Source: Methylococcaceae bacterium
GTDB taxonomy: Bacteria; Pseudomonadota; Gammaproteobacteria; Methylococcales; Methylomonadaceae
Length of the DNA stretch: 5,221 bases
Direction: 5' to 3'
Assembly (NCBI GenBank): GCA_013140465.1
Contig: JABFST010000348.1
Location: 1 to 5,221 of the forward strand
The notes under the pieces were generated by a model. The model searched no databases and had not been told where the DNA came from. It saw nothing but the letters and a program-made list of their open reading frames with translations. A program made the translations under genes and the position numbers. Shown here piece by piece: positions 1 through 5,221 of this stretch. The first letter of the stretch is position 1; each line of letters opens with the position of its first letter.

Positions 1-23
1 TCTAATGGCTGTGGCAACGTCAT
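1..23 (-). CDS. Probable start of a further minus-strand gene, cut by the left edge
   Basis: An ATG at 23 to 21 opens a frame reading MTLPQPL before the window ends. A purine-rich run (GAGAGAAAG) lies just upstream on the minus strand and could act as a ribosome binding site, about 8 bases from the ATG. The gene would follow the 117-residue gene on the same strand with 57 bases between stop and start, so cotranscription is plausible. Seven codons are far too few to name a product. A competing reading, a tiny frame from 55 to 20 (MKLLTIREKAP then TGA), ends in an ATGA overlap with this start. It could be a leader peptide or chance. Confidence 0.3.
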
Positions 24-70
24 GGGGCTTTCTCTCTGATAGTTAAAAGCTTCATAATATGGGTTGCCAC
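11..70 (-). repeat. Separated inverted repeat spanning the start of the left-edge gene
   Basis: GTGGCAAC at 11 to 18 is a perfect 8-base inverted match to GTTGCCAC at 63 to 70, with 44 bases between. In minus-strand RNA the two arms could pair. The loop would then contain the candidate ribosome binding site and ATG (23 to 21), and the far arm would cover codons 2 to 5 of the left-edge frame. This could modulate translation of that gene, or be a chance match; the repeat is seen, the role is inferred. Confidence 0.35.
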
Positions 71-71
71 T

Positions 72-96
72 CCCTGTTTTTCAAGGGTAAACAGGG
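72..96 (-). repeat. Hairpin over the stop codon of the 117-residue gene
   Basis: CCCTGTTT at 72 to 79 and AAACAGGG at 89 to 96 form a perfect 8-bp stem with a 9-base loop. The loop contains the TGA stop (83 to 81). There is no T-run after it on the minus strand, so it is not a classical intrinsic terminator. It could be a 3' end stabiliser, a weak attenuator or a processing site. It lies next to one arm of the 11 to 70 inverted repeat. Confidence 0.4.
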
Positions 97-434
97 GGTT
101 GGGGGCTTAAGTTGGCGCGTATGGGATTAACGGCCCTATACACGGTTGCTTTTGCGGCTTGATTAACGGGGCCAGTAGCTGAAGTTGACCACTTAAGTTG
201 ATAGTTAATGGGTTTACCTGCGCGTGTAGTATCTGGGATGACTGTAGTTGGTGAATCAATAAATTTTAAGCCCAAAGTGGATTTTGTATAGAGAGCGGGT
301 ACGTTAGGATCATTTAAAGCGATATTCTTTGTAGAAGGGGTTACAGGTATTTCTTGTATGCTTAAGTTGTAAATGACAGTTTGTCCACCTATTACTACAT
401 CATCATTGATCTCTTCAAAGACTTCTTCAGCCAT
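81..434 (-). CDS. Small protein of unknown function, 117 residues
   Basis: I do not recognise this protein. The start is supported by an AGAGGA ribosome binding site 8 bases before the ATG on the minus strand. The N-terminus is strongly acidic (MAEEVFEEINDD) and has no signal peptide or membrane segment. The rest is rich in Val, Ile, Thr, Ser, Pro and Asn with alternating hydrophobic and polar residues, which suggests a small beta-rich fold. It ends in a proline-rich tail (SPQPPVYP), and there are no cysteines and no catalytic motif I can name. It lies downstream of the CHAT gene pair on the same strand, but 196 bases away, so it may have its own promoter. It is visibly more AT-rich than the CHAT gene, which suggests a different history. 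The call as a real gene rests on the ribosome binding site and the balanced, low-complexity-free composition. Confidence 0.7.
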   Translation of the reverse strand: MAEEVFEEINDDVVIGGQTVIYNLSIQEIPVTPSTKNIALNDPNVPALYTKSTLGLKFIDSPTTVIPDTTRAGKPINYQLKWSTSATGPVNQAAKATVYRAVNPIRANLSPQPPVYP

Positions 435-630
435 GTTTGTATTCCTCTGTTAAATTAAGTCAAATTGAATAATAACGTCGTTGGCAATATCTACCTCAGG
501 GCTAGCCTCTAAACATTGCCGCGCCGTTGCATTAATGCGCCGAACTGGGTCTAACTAACATTCCGGCATACTTCGAGGTAGCTAAAACACCGAAACAATC
601 AAGCCCTGCAACTAGGCTAGCCTCAATTTA
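435..630. other. Intergenic spacer with short palindromes and a repeated 10-mer
   Basis: This 196-base gap separates two minus-strand genes. It holds a 10-base direct repeat, GGCTAGCCTC, at 500 to 509 and 615 to 624. The second copy lies inside a perfect palindrome, AGGCTAGCCT, at 614 to 623. A second perfect palindrome, GCATTAATGC, is at 529 to 538. Looser inverted pairs also occur: GGCAAT 483 to 488 with ATTGCC 515 to 520, and CTACCTC 491 to 497 with GAGGTAG 575 to 581. The pattern resembles a decayed extragenic repeat, but I cannot assign a family. I see no convincing terminator for the upstream gene and no well-spaced promoter for the downstream one. Confidence 0.4.
500..624. repeat. 10-base direct repeats GGCTAGCCTC enclosing 105 bases
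   Basis: Identical 10-mers at 500 to 509 and 615 to 624 flank 105 bases of noncoding DNA. This arrangement could be the target duplication of a small inserted element. However, the enclosed segment shows no clear terminal inverted repeats, so the repeats may equally be two copies of a short binding site. A partial third copy, GGCTAGC, lies at 4842 to 4848 after the toxin-like gene. Confidence 0.25.
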
Positions 631-1119
631 TTAATTCTTGACGATCCACACATAATTTTTTTCTGCCAACTGGCCTTTTTTGTCCTCAATACGGAACACC
701 ATCTCAAAGCGTCCGGGCGGTATGCGCAAATGCCGCGCATCGAGTTTGTTTTCGGTCAAATAAGGCCGCAAGCGGTTGGTCAGCGACACCACGCGGTTGC
801 CGTTGCGGAACTCCACTTCCAAACGTCCCATATCCACCTTGTCCTTGTCCGTAAACAAGGCCACCAGCATCGCTTCGGGATTAGTTTCGGCGATGGCTAG
901 ACCTTCGGCATCTTGCCGCAATAGTGGCGATTCTATGTTAATCCGTGGCCCGGCTCCGCGCACGGCGGCGTTGATGATTTTTGTGTTGGCATCCAAGCGC
1001 AATGCCGCCGCTTCTTGTTCTGATAATAAGGTAAGCCCCGCGCCTGTGTCCGCCATGCCATAAGCGGCTATGGCATAAAGGCATAAGCCGATGATGCGGA
1101 CAGGTGTTGTCTTGCTCAT
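631..1119 (-). CDS. Predicted periplasmic Ig-like protein, partner of the CHAT gene
   Basis: The start is placed at 1119, giving 162 residues, because this ATG overlaps the CHAT gene stop as ATGA and has GGGAG 7 bases upstream; an in-frame ATG at 1152 would reach further into the CHAT gene and put extra residues before the signal peptide. From 1119 the N-terminus is a good signal peptide: basic residues at 3 and 8, a hydrophobic core (IIGLCLYAIAAYG) and likely cleavage near GMA/DT. The mature part contains GPRINIESP, a stretch VDMGRLEVEFRNG, and near the C-terminus IPPGRFEMVFRIEDKKGQ before the final strand YVWIVKN. This pattern, with PPG(R/K) followed by a beta strand and IxDxxG, resembles small secreted Ig-like proteins that I know only as a general type. 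The role is unknown. The overlap implies coupled translation with the CHAT protein, and the two probably act together in the periplasm or at the surface. Confidence 0.8.
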   Translation of the reverse strand: MSKTTPVRIIGLCLYAIAAYGMADTGAGLTLLSEQEAAALRLDANTKIINAAVRGAGPRINIESPLLRQDAEGLAIAETNPEAMLVALFTDKDKVDMGRLEVEFRNGNRVVSLTNRLRPYLTENKLDARHLRIPPGRFEMVFRIEDKKGQLAEKNYVWIVKN

Positions 1120-3236
1120 AACCAATCTCCCACTAAAATAAATGCTGACCAATAAAAAGGATGCCTAAACGCCGGCTCGCGTAGCCATTCTTGTTGCGCT
1201 AGGCGTAAAGCCTCGGCTTTGCCAAGACGGCCCATAATCTTATGGTGATAAAACGCTGTCATGATTTTTTGCGCCGCCACGTCATTGACTTGCCATAACG
1301 TACCTATCACGCTACGCGCTTTGGCGCGTAAGGCCATACCCGCAAAGCCCAATGGTGCGCGGTCATTGCCCGCCGCCGTTTGGCAGGCACTAAACGTTAA
1401 TAGCTCCAGTTCGGTGTCCGCACGCGCGGGCGATTGCAGCAGGGCTTGTAAACGATCCAAATACATATCGCCATCGTAAGCCTTGATAAAAGTGTCTTGG
1501 GCATTGCCTTCAAAAGCCGCGTGGGTGGCAATATGGACGATAGTGTGCTCGCCCTCGGCCAGCGCATGGCGAAAATCCGCCATTTTAAAGCCCTCGTCCA
1601 GCAACATATCGCCACCGAATTGCGCCTGTAAGCCGCGCACTTCGCGCCCTACCCCCGGCAACGCCTCGAATCCCCCGTGCGCCTTGCTCAGACCTGCCAA
1701 CAACAACTTGGGCTGGCCCGAATGCGGGCTTTGCCCCGCCAACACCGACACGGCAGGCGAGACCGCCAACGCATAGTGTTCAATTAAAAACTGTTTGCCG
1801 TCATACAAAGCCGACAGCGGCAACATGCGCAAAAAATCGTCGGGCACTGCCAGCAGCGTATGGATATGCTGGGCCTGTAACAAGGGCTGCATAGGGGCTA
1901 TCAGCCAAGTATACAGTTGCTGGGCACTGGTTTCGTAAGGCAAGCGTCTGGTTGAATGCAATGCCTTAAGCAACGCCAGCGTCGTGGTTTTAAGTTCAAC
2001 CGCGCTGACTTCAGTGGTAAACCGCTGCAATTCGCCGTTAATATCCACCAACATCTCTAGCCGATCCGGCAACACCACCGGATACAACACCGCTGTGCCG
2101 CTGCCGCGCACCTCGGCCAAAGTACCCAGGTCGCGGTGCACTACGCAGTGGTCGCCCAAAAAATCTTCCAGTTCGGCTTGTTTGCTGAGTTCTAGGGTAG
2201 CACGCGCCTCCTGTAATAGCTCTTGCTTATTTCTTGTAGTTTCTGAAGCCTGTTGCAGCAACATATCCGCCAAACCCAAGTACACAGGGTAGAGCGTGTC
2301 CCGAAACGATGACCGCCCTTCTGCGTCGTAGCACACTGGCAGGTCTAGGCGCACGGCCTGAATATGCCGCACCGCGCGCCGATACGCGGCGAGCGCGGCA
2401 TCCGCATGGCCTTGTTGGCGGAATAGCTGCGCCAACTGTGCTTCCACTTGCCACAAGATAGGTGCATCTTGGCGGTTTTGCGATGTCGCTAAGGCGTCTT
2501 CGGTTAGGCGTAAGGCTTCATCGGTGCGTTGTTGGCTGGCATAGAGCTGAGCCAAAGCCAACAAGGCTTCGGCTTGCAAGGGTTTGTCAGCTTGCTTTTG
2601 CGCAGTTGATAAGGCTAGCGTTAAGGCGGAATAAGCCAATGCCAATGCAGGTTTGCCGTGTTTTTGGGCGAATTTGCCAGTCGCCAAAAACAGCTGGGCC
2701 TGGGCTGTGCTGGCGGGTAAGGCCGCAATTGCATGTGACACTGCCGATAATGCCGCTAGGCGTTGTGTCTCGGGCAATAGCCGGATTTGGTTTAAGCGCA
2801 CGGTCAGCATCAGTGCCGCATCATCTTGCGCCCATTGCAAGGCGCGCGCATACCACACAGCAGCTTGTTCTGCCTCCTCTTCGCCTTCCCTATACGCATT
2901 CGCCAGTAGATTGGCATAACGCGCCCGTTCGGTGTCCGGCAAAGCTTGGGCGTTGGCGGCTTGGGCCAATAACGCCAAAGCACGCTGCCGATGCGCGGGC
3001 TGGTGGGTTTGGTAATGCGCCTGACCCAACAGCCCTGCCCAGCGTGCGCTGAGTTCCGCAGTGTCGGCTTGGCCTTGCAAGGCTTCTAAACGGTCAATAG
3101 CCCAATGGACATGGCCTTGCTCAAGATCGGTTTGACTGTTTTGTAGTGCGTCGTTAAAGGGTGTGGCGGCAATGGCGGCGGATAGGTTTAAAACCAAGAG
3201 CAGGAACAGGGTTAGGTGGGGTGTGTTTATGGGCAT
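1116..3236 (-). CDS. Exported TPR-CHAT protein, caspase-like cysteine peptidase family
   Basis: The 706-residue product begins with a signal peptide (hydrophobic core LTLFLLLVLNLSA, likely cleavage after AIA or AIAA near residue 23), although the n-region lacks a lysine or arginine. Residues about 25 to 360 are alanine- and leucine-rich helices with about seven TPR-like units, for example 178-214, 220-255 and 259-296. After a linker, about 420 to 706 form a CHAT domain: FLRMLPLSALYDG (468-480), the histidine motif IVHIATHAAF with catalytic His572, LLTFSACQTAAG with catalytic Cys618, GTLWQVND (645-652), and the terminal HPFYWSAFILVGDW. Both dyad residues are present, so peptidase activity is plausible; the substrate is unknown. 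The start is firm because an in-frame TAG lies two codons upstream, but no strong Shine-Dalgarno is visible. CHAT domains belong to the caspase/separase clan; TPRs usually bind partners or substrates. It is the first gene of a two-gene unit and is divergent from the toxin-like gene. Confidence 0.93.
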   Translation of the reverse strand: MPINTPHLTLFLLLVLNLSAAIAATPFNDALQNSQTDLEQGHVHWAIDRLEALQGQADTAELSARWAGLLGQAHYQTHQPAHRQRALALLAQAANAQALPDTERARYANLLANAYREGEEEAEQAAVWYARALQWAQDDAALMLTVRLNQIRLLPETQRLAALSAVSHAIAALPASTAQAQLFLATGKFAQKHGKPALALAYSALTLALSTAQKQADKPLQAEALLALAQLYASQQRTDEALRLTEDALATSQNRQDAPILWQVEAQLAQLFRQQGHADAALAAYRRAVRHIQAVRLDLPVCYDAEGRSSFRDTLYPVYLGLADMLLQQASETTRNKQELLQEARATLELSKQAELEDFLGDHCVVHRDLGTLAEVRGSGTAVLYPVVLPDRLEMLVDINGELQRFTTEVSAVELKTTTLALLKALHSTRRLPYETSAQQLYTWLIAPMQPLLQAQHIHTLLAVPDDFLRMLPLSALYDGKQFLIEHYALAVSPAVSVLAGQSPHSGQPKLLLAGLSKAHGGFEALPGVGREVRGLQAQFGGDMLLDEGFKMADFRHALAEGEHTIVHIATHAAFEGNAQDTFIKAYDGDMYLDRLQALLQSPARADTELELLTFSACQTAAGNDRAPLGFAGMALRAKARSVIGTLWQVNDVAAQKIMTAFYHHKIMGRLGKAEALRLAQQEWLREPAFRHPFYWSAFILVGDWL
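1127..1131 (-). promoter_or_regulatory. Ribosome binding site deciding the start of the 162-residue gene
   Basis: GGGAG on the minus strand lies 7 bases before the ATG at 1119 and inside the last codons of the CHAT gene. Together with the ATGA overlap (1119 to 1116) it favours this start over the upstream ATG at 1152. Confidence 0.65.
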
Positions 3237-3264
3237 TTGCTATGACGATAGAAAGGTGGCTTTG

Positions 3265-3281
3265 GGCAGATTATGGCAGAT
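3265..3281. repeat. Tandem GGCAGAT repeat spaced one helical turn apart
   Basis: GGCAGAT occurs at 3265 to 3271 and 3275 to 3281, exactly 10 bases apart, overlapping the weak CATAAT -10 candidate of the CHAT gene. Direct repeats one helical turn apart fit a tandem-binding regulator, but two 7-mers are modest evidence. Confidence 0.25.
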
Positions 3282-3388
3282 ATTCAGAATTTGCAAGAAA
3301 TGGCACAGGTACAAGTTTAGATGGGGTGGTTATGATGAACCCGCATTAGCAAGATGTGTGCAATTGTCAGATAGATAAGTTGCGTAGT

Positions 3389-3414
3389 TTAGGTTGCATC
3401 TTTTCGCAACCTAA
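3389..3414. repeat. Interrupted palindrome in the divergent promoter region
   Basis: TTAGGTTGC (3389 to 3397) and GCAACCTAA (3406 to 3414) form a perfect 9-bp inverted repeat around the 8-base centre ATCTTTTC. It sits about 150 bases from each gene start and no T-run follows it on either strand. A dimeric regulator operator is the simplest reading; an RNA hairpin in a long leader is the alternative. Confidence 0.5.
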
Positions 3415-3470
3415 TACATCCGTAAGGTAATGTCGGTTAGAACAGCAACAACCCAACTTACACGGCTGAA

Positions 3471-3486
3471 TTCCGAAGCTTGGGAA
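3471..3486. promoter_or_regulatory. Near-palindromic operator candidate upstream of the toxin promoter
   Basis: TTCCGAAGCTTGGGAA is a 16-base palindrome with one mismatched pair, centred on AAGCTT. It ends 23 bases before the -35 candidate at 3510, a place typical for an activator site. No regulator gene is in the window, so the binding protein is unknown. Confidence 0.3.
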
Positions 3487-3509
3487 CTAGCAAACACCGC
3501 CTACAGCAT

Positions 3510-3537
3510 TTGGCATAACGGCGACAGTATTTATAAT
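3510..3537 (+). promoter_or_regulatory. Sigma70-type promoter of the toxin-like gene
   Basis: TTGGCA (3510 to 3515, 5 of 6 matches to the -35 consensus), a 16-base spacer and a perfect TATAAT (3532 to 3537) precede the gene. Transcription would start near 3544, leaving a leader of only about 14 bases that still contains the GGAG ribosome binding site (3549 to 3552). Confidence 0.65.
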
Positions 3538-3557
3538 TTTTTTACAACGGAGTCAAA

Positions 3558-4829
3558 ATGTCTGCATCACAAACTAGTATCGAACCTAAAACTGTAGTAG
3601 CAACGGAGGAAACGTCTTCTACCAGGGCCACTACTGAAAACACTGGGAAACTGAGCCTTGCTCTGGCACTTTCACGCAATAGTGCCGCTGTTTTGGACAC
3701 GCAGGGAGCCTACCAGCAAGATGTCACTAACGTCTGTGCGCAAATGTCCTTGGTCATGGCTTCGACTTTGCCGTATCTCAACACTCTGCCGGCCGACTGG
3801 GACGCAGTGACCACCGCCTATCAACAGGCGAGGAAAGATGCATTGGCTTGGACGAACCAAGTTTATGCGCAGCTTCAGGAAACCCCTGAAGATGTTGAGC
3901 GATACAATGATGTCATCTCGAAGGTGTTGGATGACGCTATTACCCAGGCTCAGGCTCTGATTACAAACCCCAACGATTCATTTGCAAACATGAGCTTAAA
4001 GGCCGACTTAAAGACCTTGAGTTCAAAGTTCAGCCTTATCAATACGTTCATAATTAGCTGTCAAGATGCGTTCAAAGAGTTCGGATACACGATTCTTCCG
4101 GATGCTGCTGCGCAACTTAGCACCGTTGCGAACGATGCCTACCAAGATCAAAAACTTGATGAAGCTAAAATTGCAGAATACAAAAAACAAATTGAAGCCC
4201 TGAATCAAGAGATTACCGCCCTCGCTGTGGAAATTGGCCTGAATTCGGCTGCGATCGCTACCGAAGCAACCATGGGGGCTGTAACAGCCGCTGAAACAGG
4301 TGGCATTTCGCTGATATGTGCGGGTGTCATGATTGCAGCATCTGCGACCGTGATTGCATTGGATGCCATAAAGCTAGAAAAGGATAAAGCACAACTCACA
4401 ACACTCCATGCAGAACTCGACAGCACCAGCCAAGATGCTGCCTCGCTGCAAAACGTGGGAGATACCTACAAGAAACTTGCCGCCGATACAGGTGCGCTGT
4501 CAACCTCCGTGGACGGAATATCCACTGCTTGGACTGCTCTGGAAAGTGATATGAACACCGCGATTGCCGATTTGAATTCGGCGATGACGGATGCAGCTTT
4601 CAACGATTACCAAGCCGTCTATAACGATCTCGTTGCCACCCAGAACTACTGGAACGATGTCTATGGTGACGCTGTAAGCTTGGAAATCAACGTTCAGGGG
4701 AATCCGGCGGCCCTGGCTATCGGGATGACCTCAGATCAAGTCGATGCCGCGATCAACGCCAACCCGACGGTTGATTTCGTGACGTACATTAACAACTTCC
4801 CGCAAGGTTCGGCTACTGTAGCCGCTTGA
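3558..4829 (+). CDS. Putative ClyA/HBL-type alpha-pore-forming toxin
   Basis: The 423-residue product starts at an ATG with GGAG 5 bases upstream. Residues 1-30 are Ser/Thr/Glu-rich and probably disordered; there is no signal peptide. Residues about 32-225 are long helices, ending in a coiled-coil-like stretch rich in Lys, Glu, Gln and Ala (about 195-225). Residues about 226-270 form an uncharged-to-hydrophobic Ala/Gly/Ile segment (for example GGISLICAGVMIAASATVIA, 248-267). A second charged coiled-coil follows (271-300) and further helices to about 370, then a less helical tail. A hydrophobic segment between two long antiparallel helices is the hallmark of the ClyA/HBL/Nhe/Cry6A/Xax toxins, where it inserts into the target membrane. 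The family call rests on architecture, not on a conserved motif. Absence of a signal peptide is common in Gram-negative members. It heads a probable operon with the gene at 4935. A phage-like or structural coiled-coil protein is the main alternative. Confidence 0.72.
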   Translation: MSASQTSIEPKTVVATEETSSTRATTENTGKLSLALALSRNSAAVLDTQGAYQQDVTNVCAQMSLVMASTLPYLNTLPADWDAVTTAYQQARKDALAWTNQVYAQLQETPEDVERYNDVISKVLDDAITQAQALITNPNDSFANMSLKADLKTLSSKFSLINTFIISCQDAFKEFGYTILPDAAAQLSTVANDAYQDQKLDEAKIAEYKKQIEALNQEITALAVEIGLNSAAIATEATMGAVTAAETGGISLICAGVMIAASATVIALDAIKLEKDKAQLTTLHAELDSTSQDAASLQNVGDTYKKLAADTGALSTSVDGISTAWTALESDMNTAIADLNSAMTDAAFNDYQAVYNDLVATQNYWNDVYGDAVSLEINVQGNPAALAIGMTSDQVDAAINANPTVDFVTYINNFPQGSATVAA

Positions 4830-4858
4830 ACTGAAAAAATAGGCTAGCGCTTGGGGAT

Positions 4859-4880
4859 ATCCGGCTTTTATAAGTCGGAT
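4859..4880 (+). repeat. Hairpin between the toxin-like gene and its downstream partner
   Basis: ATCCGGCTT (4859 to 4867) pairs with AAGTCGGAT (4872 to 4880) through 9 bp, including one G-U pair, around a TTAT loop. No T-run follows, so a full intrinsic terminator is unlikely. It lies 29 bases after the stop and 54 bases before the next start, and could stabilise or process the transcript so that the two proteins are made in unequal amounts. Confidence 0.45.
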
Positions 4881-4923
4881 TGCCTCCAAAGTGCCTCTTA
4901 CAACCAAAAATTTACGATGATCC

Positions 4924-4930
4924 AAGGAAG
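4924..4930 (+). promoter_or_regulatory. Strong ribosome binding site of the right-edge gene
   Basis: AAGGAAG lies 4 bases before the ATG at 4935. It fixes the start of the truncated gene. Confidence 0.7.
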
Positions 4931-4934
4931 CAAA

Positions 4935-5221
4935 ATGAGTACAGACGTTATAGTTACATCCGTAGCACCCCTTATCATTGACAGTTCATATTCGGGTAAC
5001 CTTGATTTTGGTACGGTCACAATTCAAGACGGTGGCTATATCAATATTTCGATCCCATGCGTGTTCAGTTGCGTTCAACTGATTAATGCATCCTCAGGCC
5101 AACATTCTGGGGATGACATCAATATCTTTGGCCCTGATGGCGTTTCGAAAACATCGGGACCTGATTTTGATGGCGCGGCAGGAGCGGCTGGCACCAACGG
5201 CCAAGACGCAAAATGCGATAG
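4935..5221 (+). CDS. Protein with beta-like N-terminus and collagen-like Gly-X-Y tract, 3' end outside window
   Basis: Ninety-five complete codons are visible before the window ends. No signal peptide is present. Residues 1-65 look like short beta strands (DVIVTSVAPLIID, GNLDFGTVTIQDGGYINISI), including a GxxxFGTVTIxxGG motif and two cysteines (42 and 46). From about residue 66 the chain turns Gly/Asp/Ala-rich, with Gly-X-Y triplets at 66-71 and four in a row at 80-91 (GAA GAA GTN GQD), then Cys94. This is the entry to a collagen-like or other glycine-rich repeat. I have only a general impression of similar proteins and assign no function. The 105-base gap, same strand and absence of a clear terminator make cotranscription with the toxin-like gene likely, so it may be a partner, carrier or protective protein for it. 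Confidence 0.8.
   Translation, partial: MSTDVIVTSVAPLIIDSSYSGNLDFGTVTIQDGGYINISIPCVFSCVQLINASSGQHSGDDINIFGPDGVSKTSGPDFDGAAGAAGTNGQDAKCD

Larger units (their letters stand above)
3237..3557. promoter_or_regulatory. Divergent intergenic regulatory region
   Basis: This 321-base region separates the start of the minus-strand CHAT gene from the start of the plus-strand toxin-like gene and must hold at least part of the control of both. Seen in it are a strong plus-strand promoter candidate (3510 to 3537), a 9-bp interrupted palindrome (3389 to 3414), a 16-base near-palindrome (3471 to 3486) and a tandem GGCAGAT repeat (3265 to 3281). For the CHAT gene only a weak minus-strand promoter is visible: CATAAT at 3275 to 3270 with TTGCAA at 3296 to 3291 and a short 15-base spacer. 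Short open frames here on the plus strand lack ribosome binding sites and protein-like composition. Confidence 0.6.

Noticed and set aside
549..555. GTCTAAC fits the R'' core of an integron attC site
   Set aside because: No matching GTTRRRY core lies at attC distance on the correct side, and the flanks do not fold into an attC-like hairpin.
1120..1152. Upstream ATG at 1152 as start of the Ig-like protein
   Set aside because: It would add 11 residues before the signal peptide and a longer overlap; the ATG at 1119 has both a GGGAG site and the ATGA overlap.
2462..3052. Long plus-strand open frame of 196 codons opposite the TPR region
   Set aside because: It is fully antisense to the well-supported CHAT gene, is rich in Arg, Ala and Cys as expected from a shadow frame, and has no ribosome binding site.
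3290..3307. TTGC and TGGCAC motifs recalling a sigma54 promoter
   Set aside because: Their order and orientation are wrong on the plus strand, and the minus-strand reading lacks the essential GG of the -24 element.
3161..3378. Plus-strand open frames over the CHAT gene start and the intergenic region
   Set aside because: They overlap the signal peptide coding region antisense, have odd Trp/Arg-rich composition and no ribosome binding site.
4810..4824. 15-base palindrome CGGCTACTGTAGCCG at the end of the toxin-like gene as a terminator
   Set aside because: It lies inside the coding region before the stop, with a very small loop and no following T-run.

Overview
The window looks like a chromosomal accessory region of a Gram-negative bacterium, most plausibly a gammaproteobacterium. 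This is inferred from Sec-type signal peptides on two proteins, ordinary Shine-Dalgarno sites, a near-consensus sigma70-type promoter and the architecture of the secreted TPR-CHAT protein. No rRNA, tRNA, CRISPR array, transposase or phage gene was seen, and nothing in the sequence fixes the species.

The left two thirds is read on the minus strand. From right to left it holds a 706-residue exported TPR-CHAT protein (3236 to 1116) with an apparently intact His572/Cys618 protease dyad. A 162-residue predicted periplasmic protein (1119 to 631) follows, joined to it by an ATGA stop/start overlap. After a 196-base spacer with short repeats comes an unrecognised 117-residue protein (434 to 81). The probable first codons of one more minus-strand gene start at 23 and run off the left edge.

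The right third is read on the plus strand from a 321-base divergent intergenic region. That region carries a strong promoter candidate (TTGGCA, 16 bases, TATAAT) and several symmetric sequences that could bind regulators. The first plus-strand gene (3558 to 4829) encodes a 423-residue, mostly helical protein. Its layout is that of a ClyA/HBL/Nhe-type alpha-pore-forming toxin: long amphipathic helices on both sides of a central hydrophobic segment, and no signal peptide. A second gene with a strong ribosome binding site (4935, cut by the window end) starts with a short beta-like domain and enters a collagen-like Gly-X-Y stretch; it is probably cotranscribed.

The most interesting feature is a caspase-like CHAT protein head-to-head with a putative pore-forming protein. 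CHAT proteases are known to activate targets elsewhere, for example gasdermin-linked proteases and the TPR-CHAT of Craspase. A protease/pore-former relation here is only a hypothesis: the genes are divergent, the CHAT protein appears exported, and the toxin lacks an obvious export signal.
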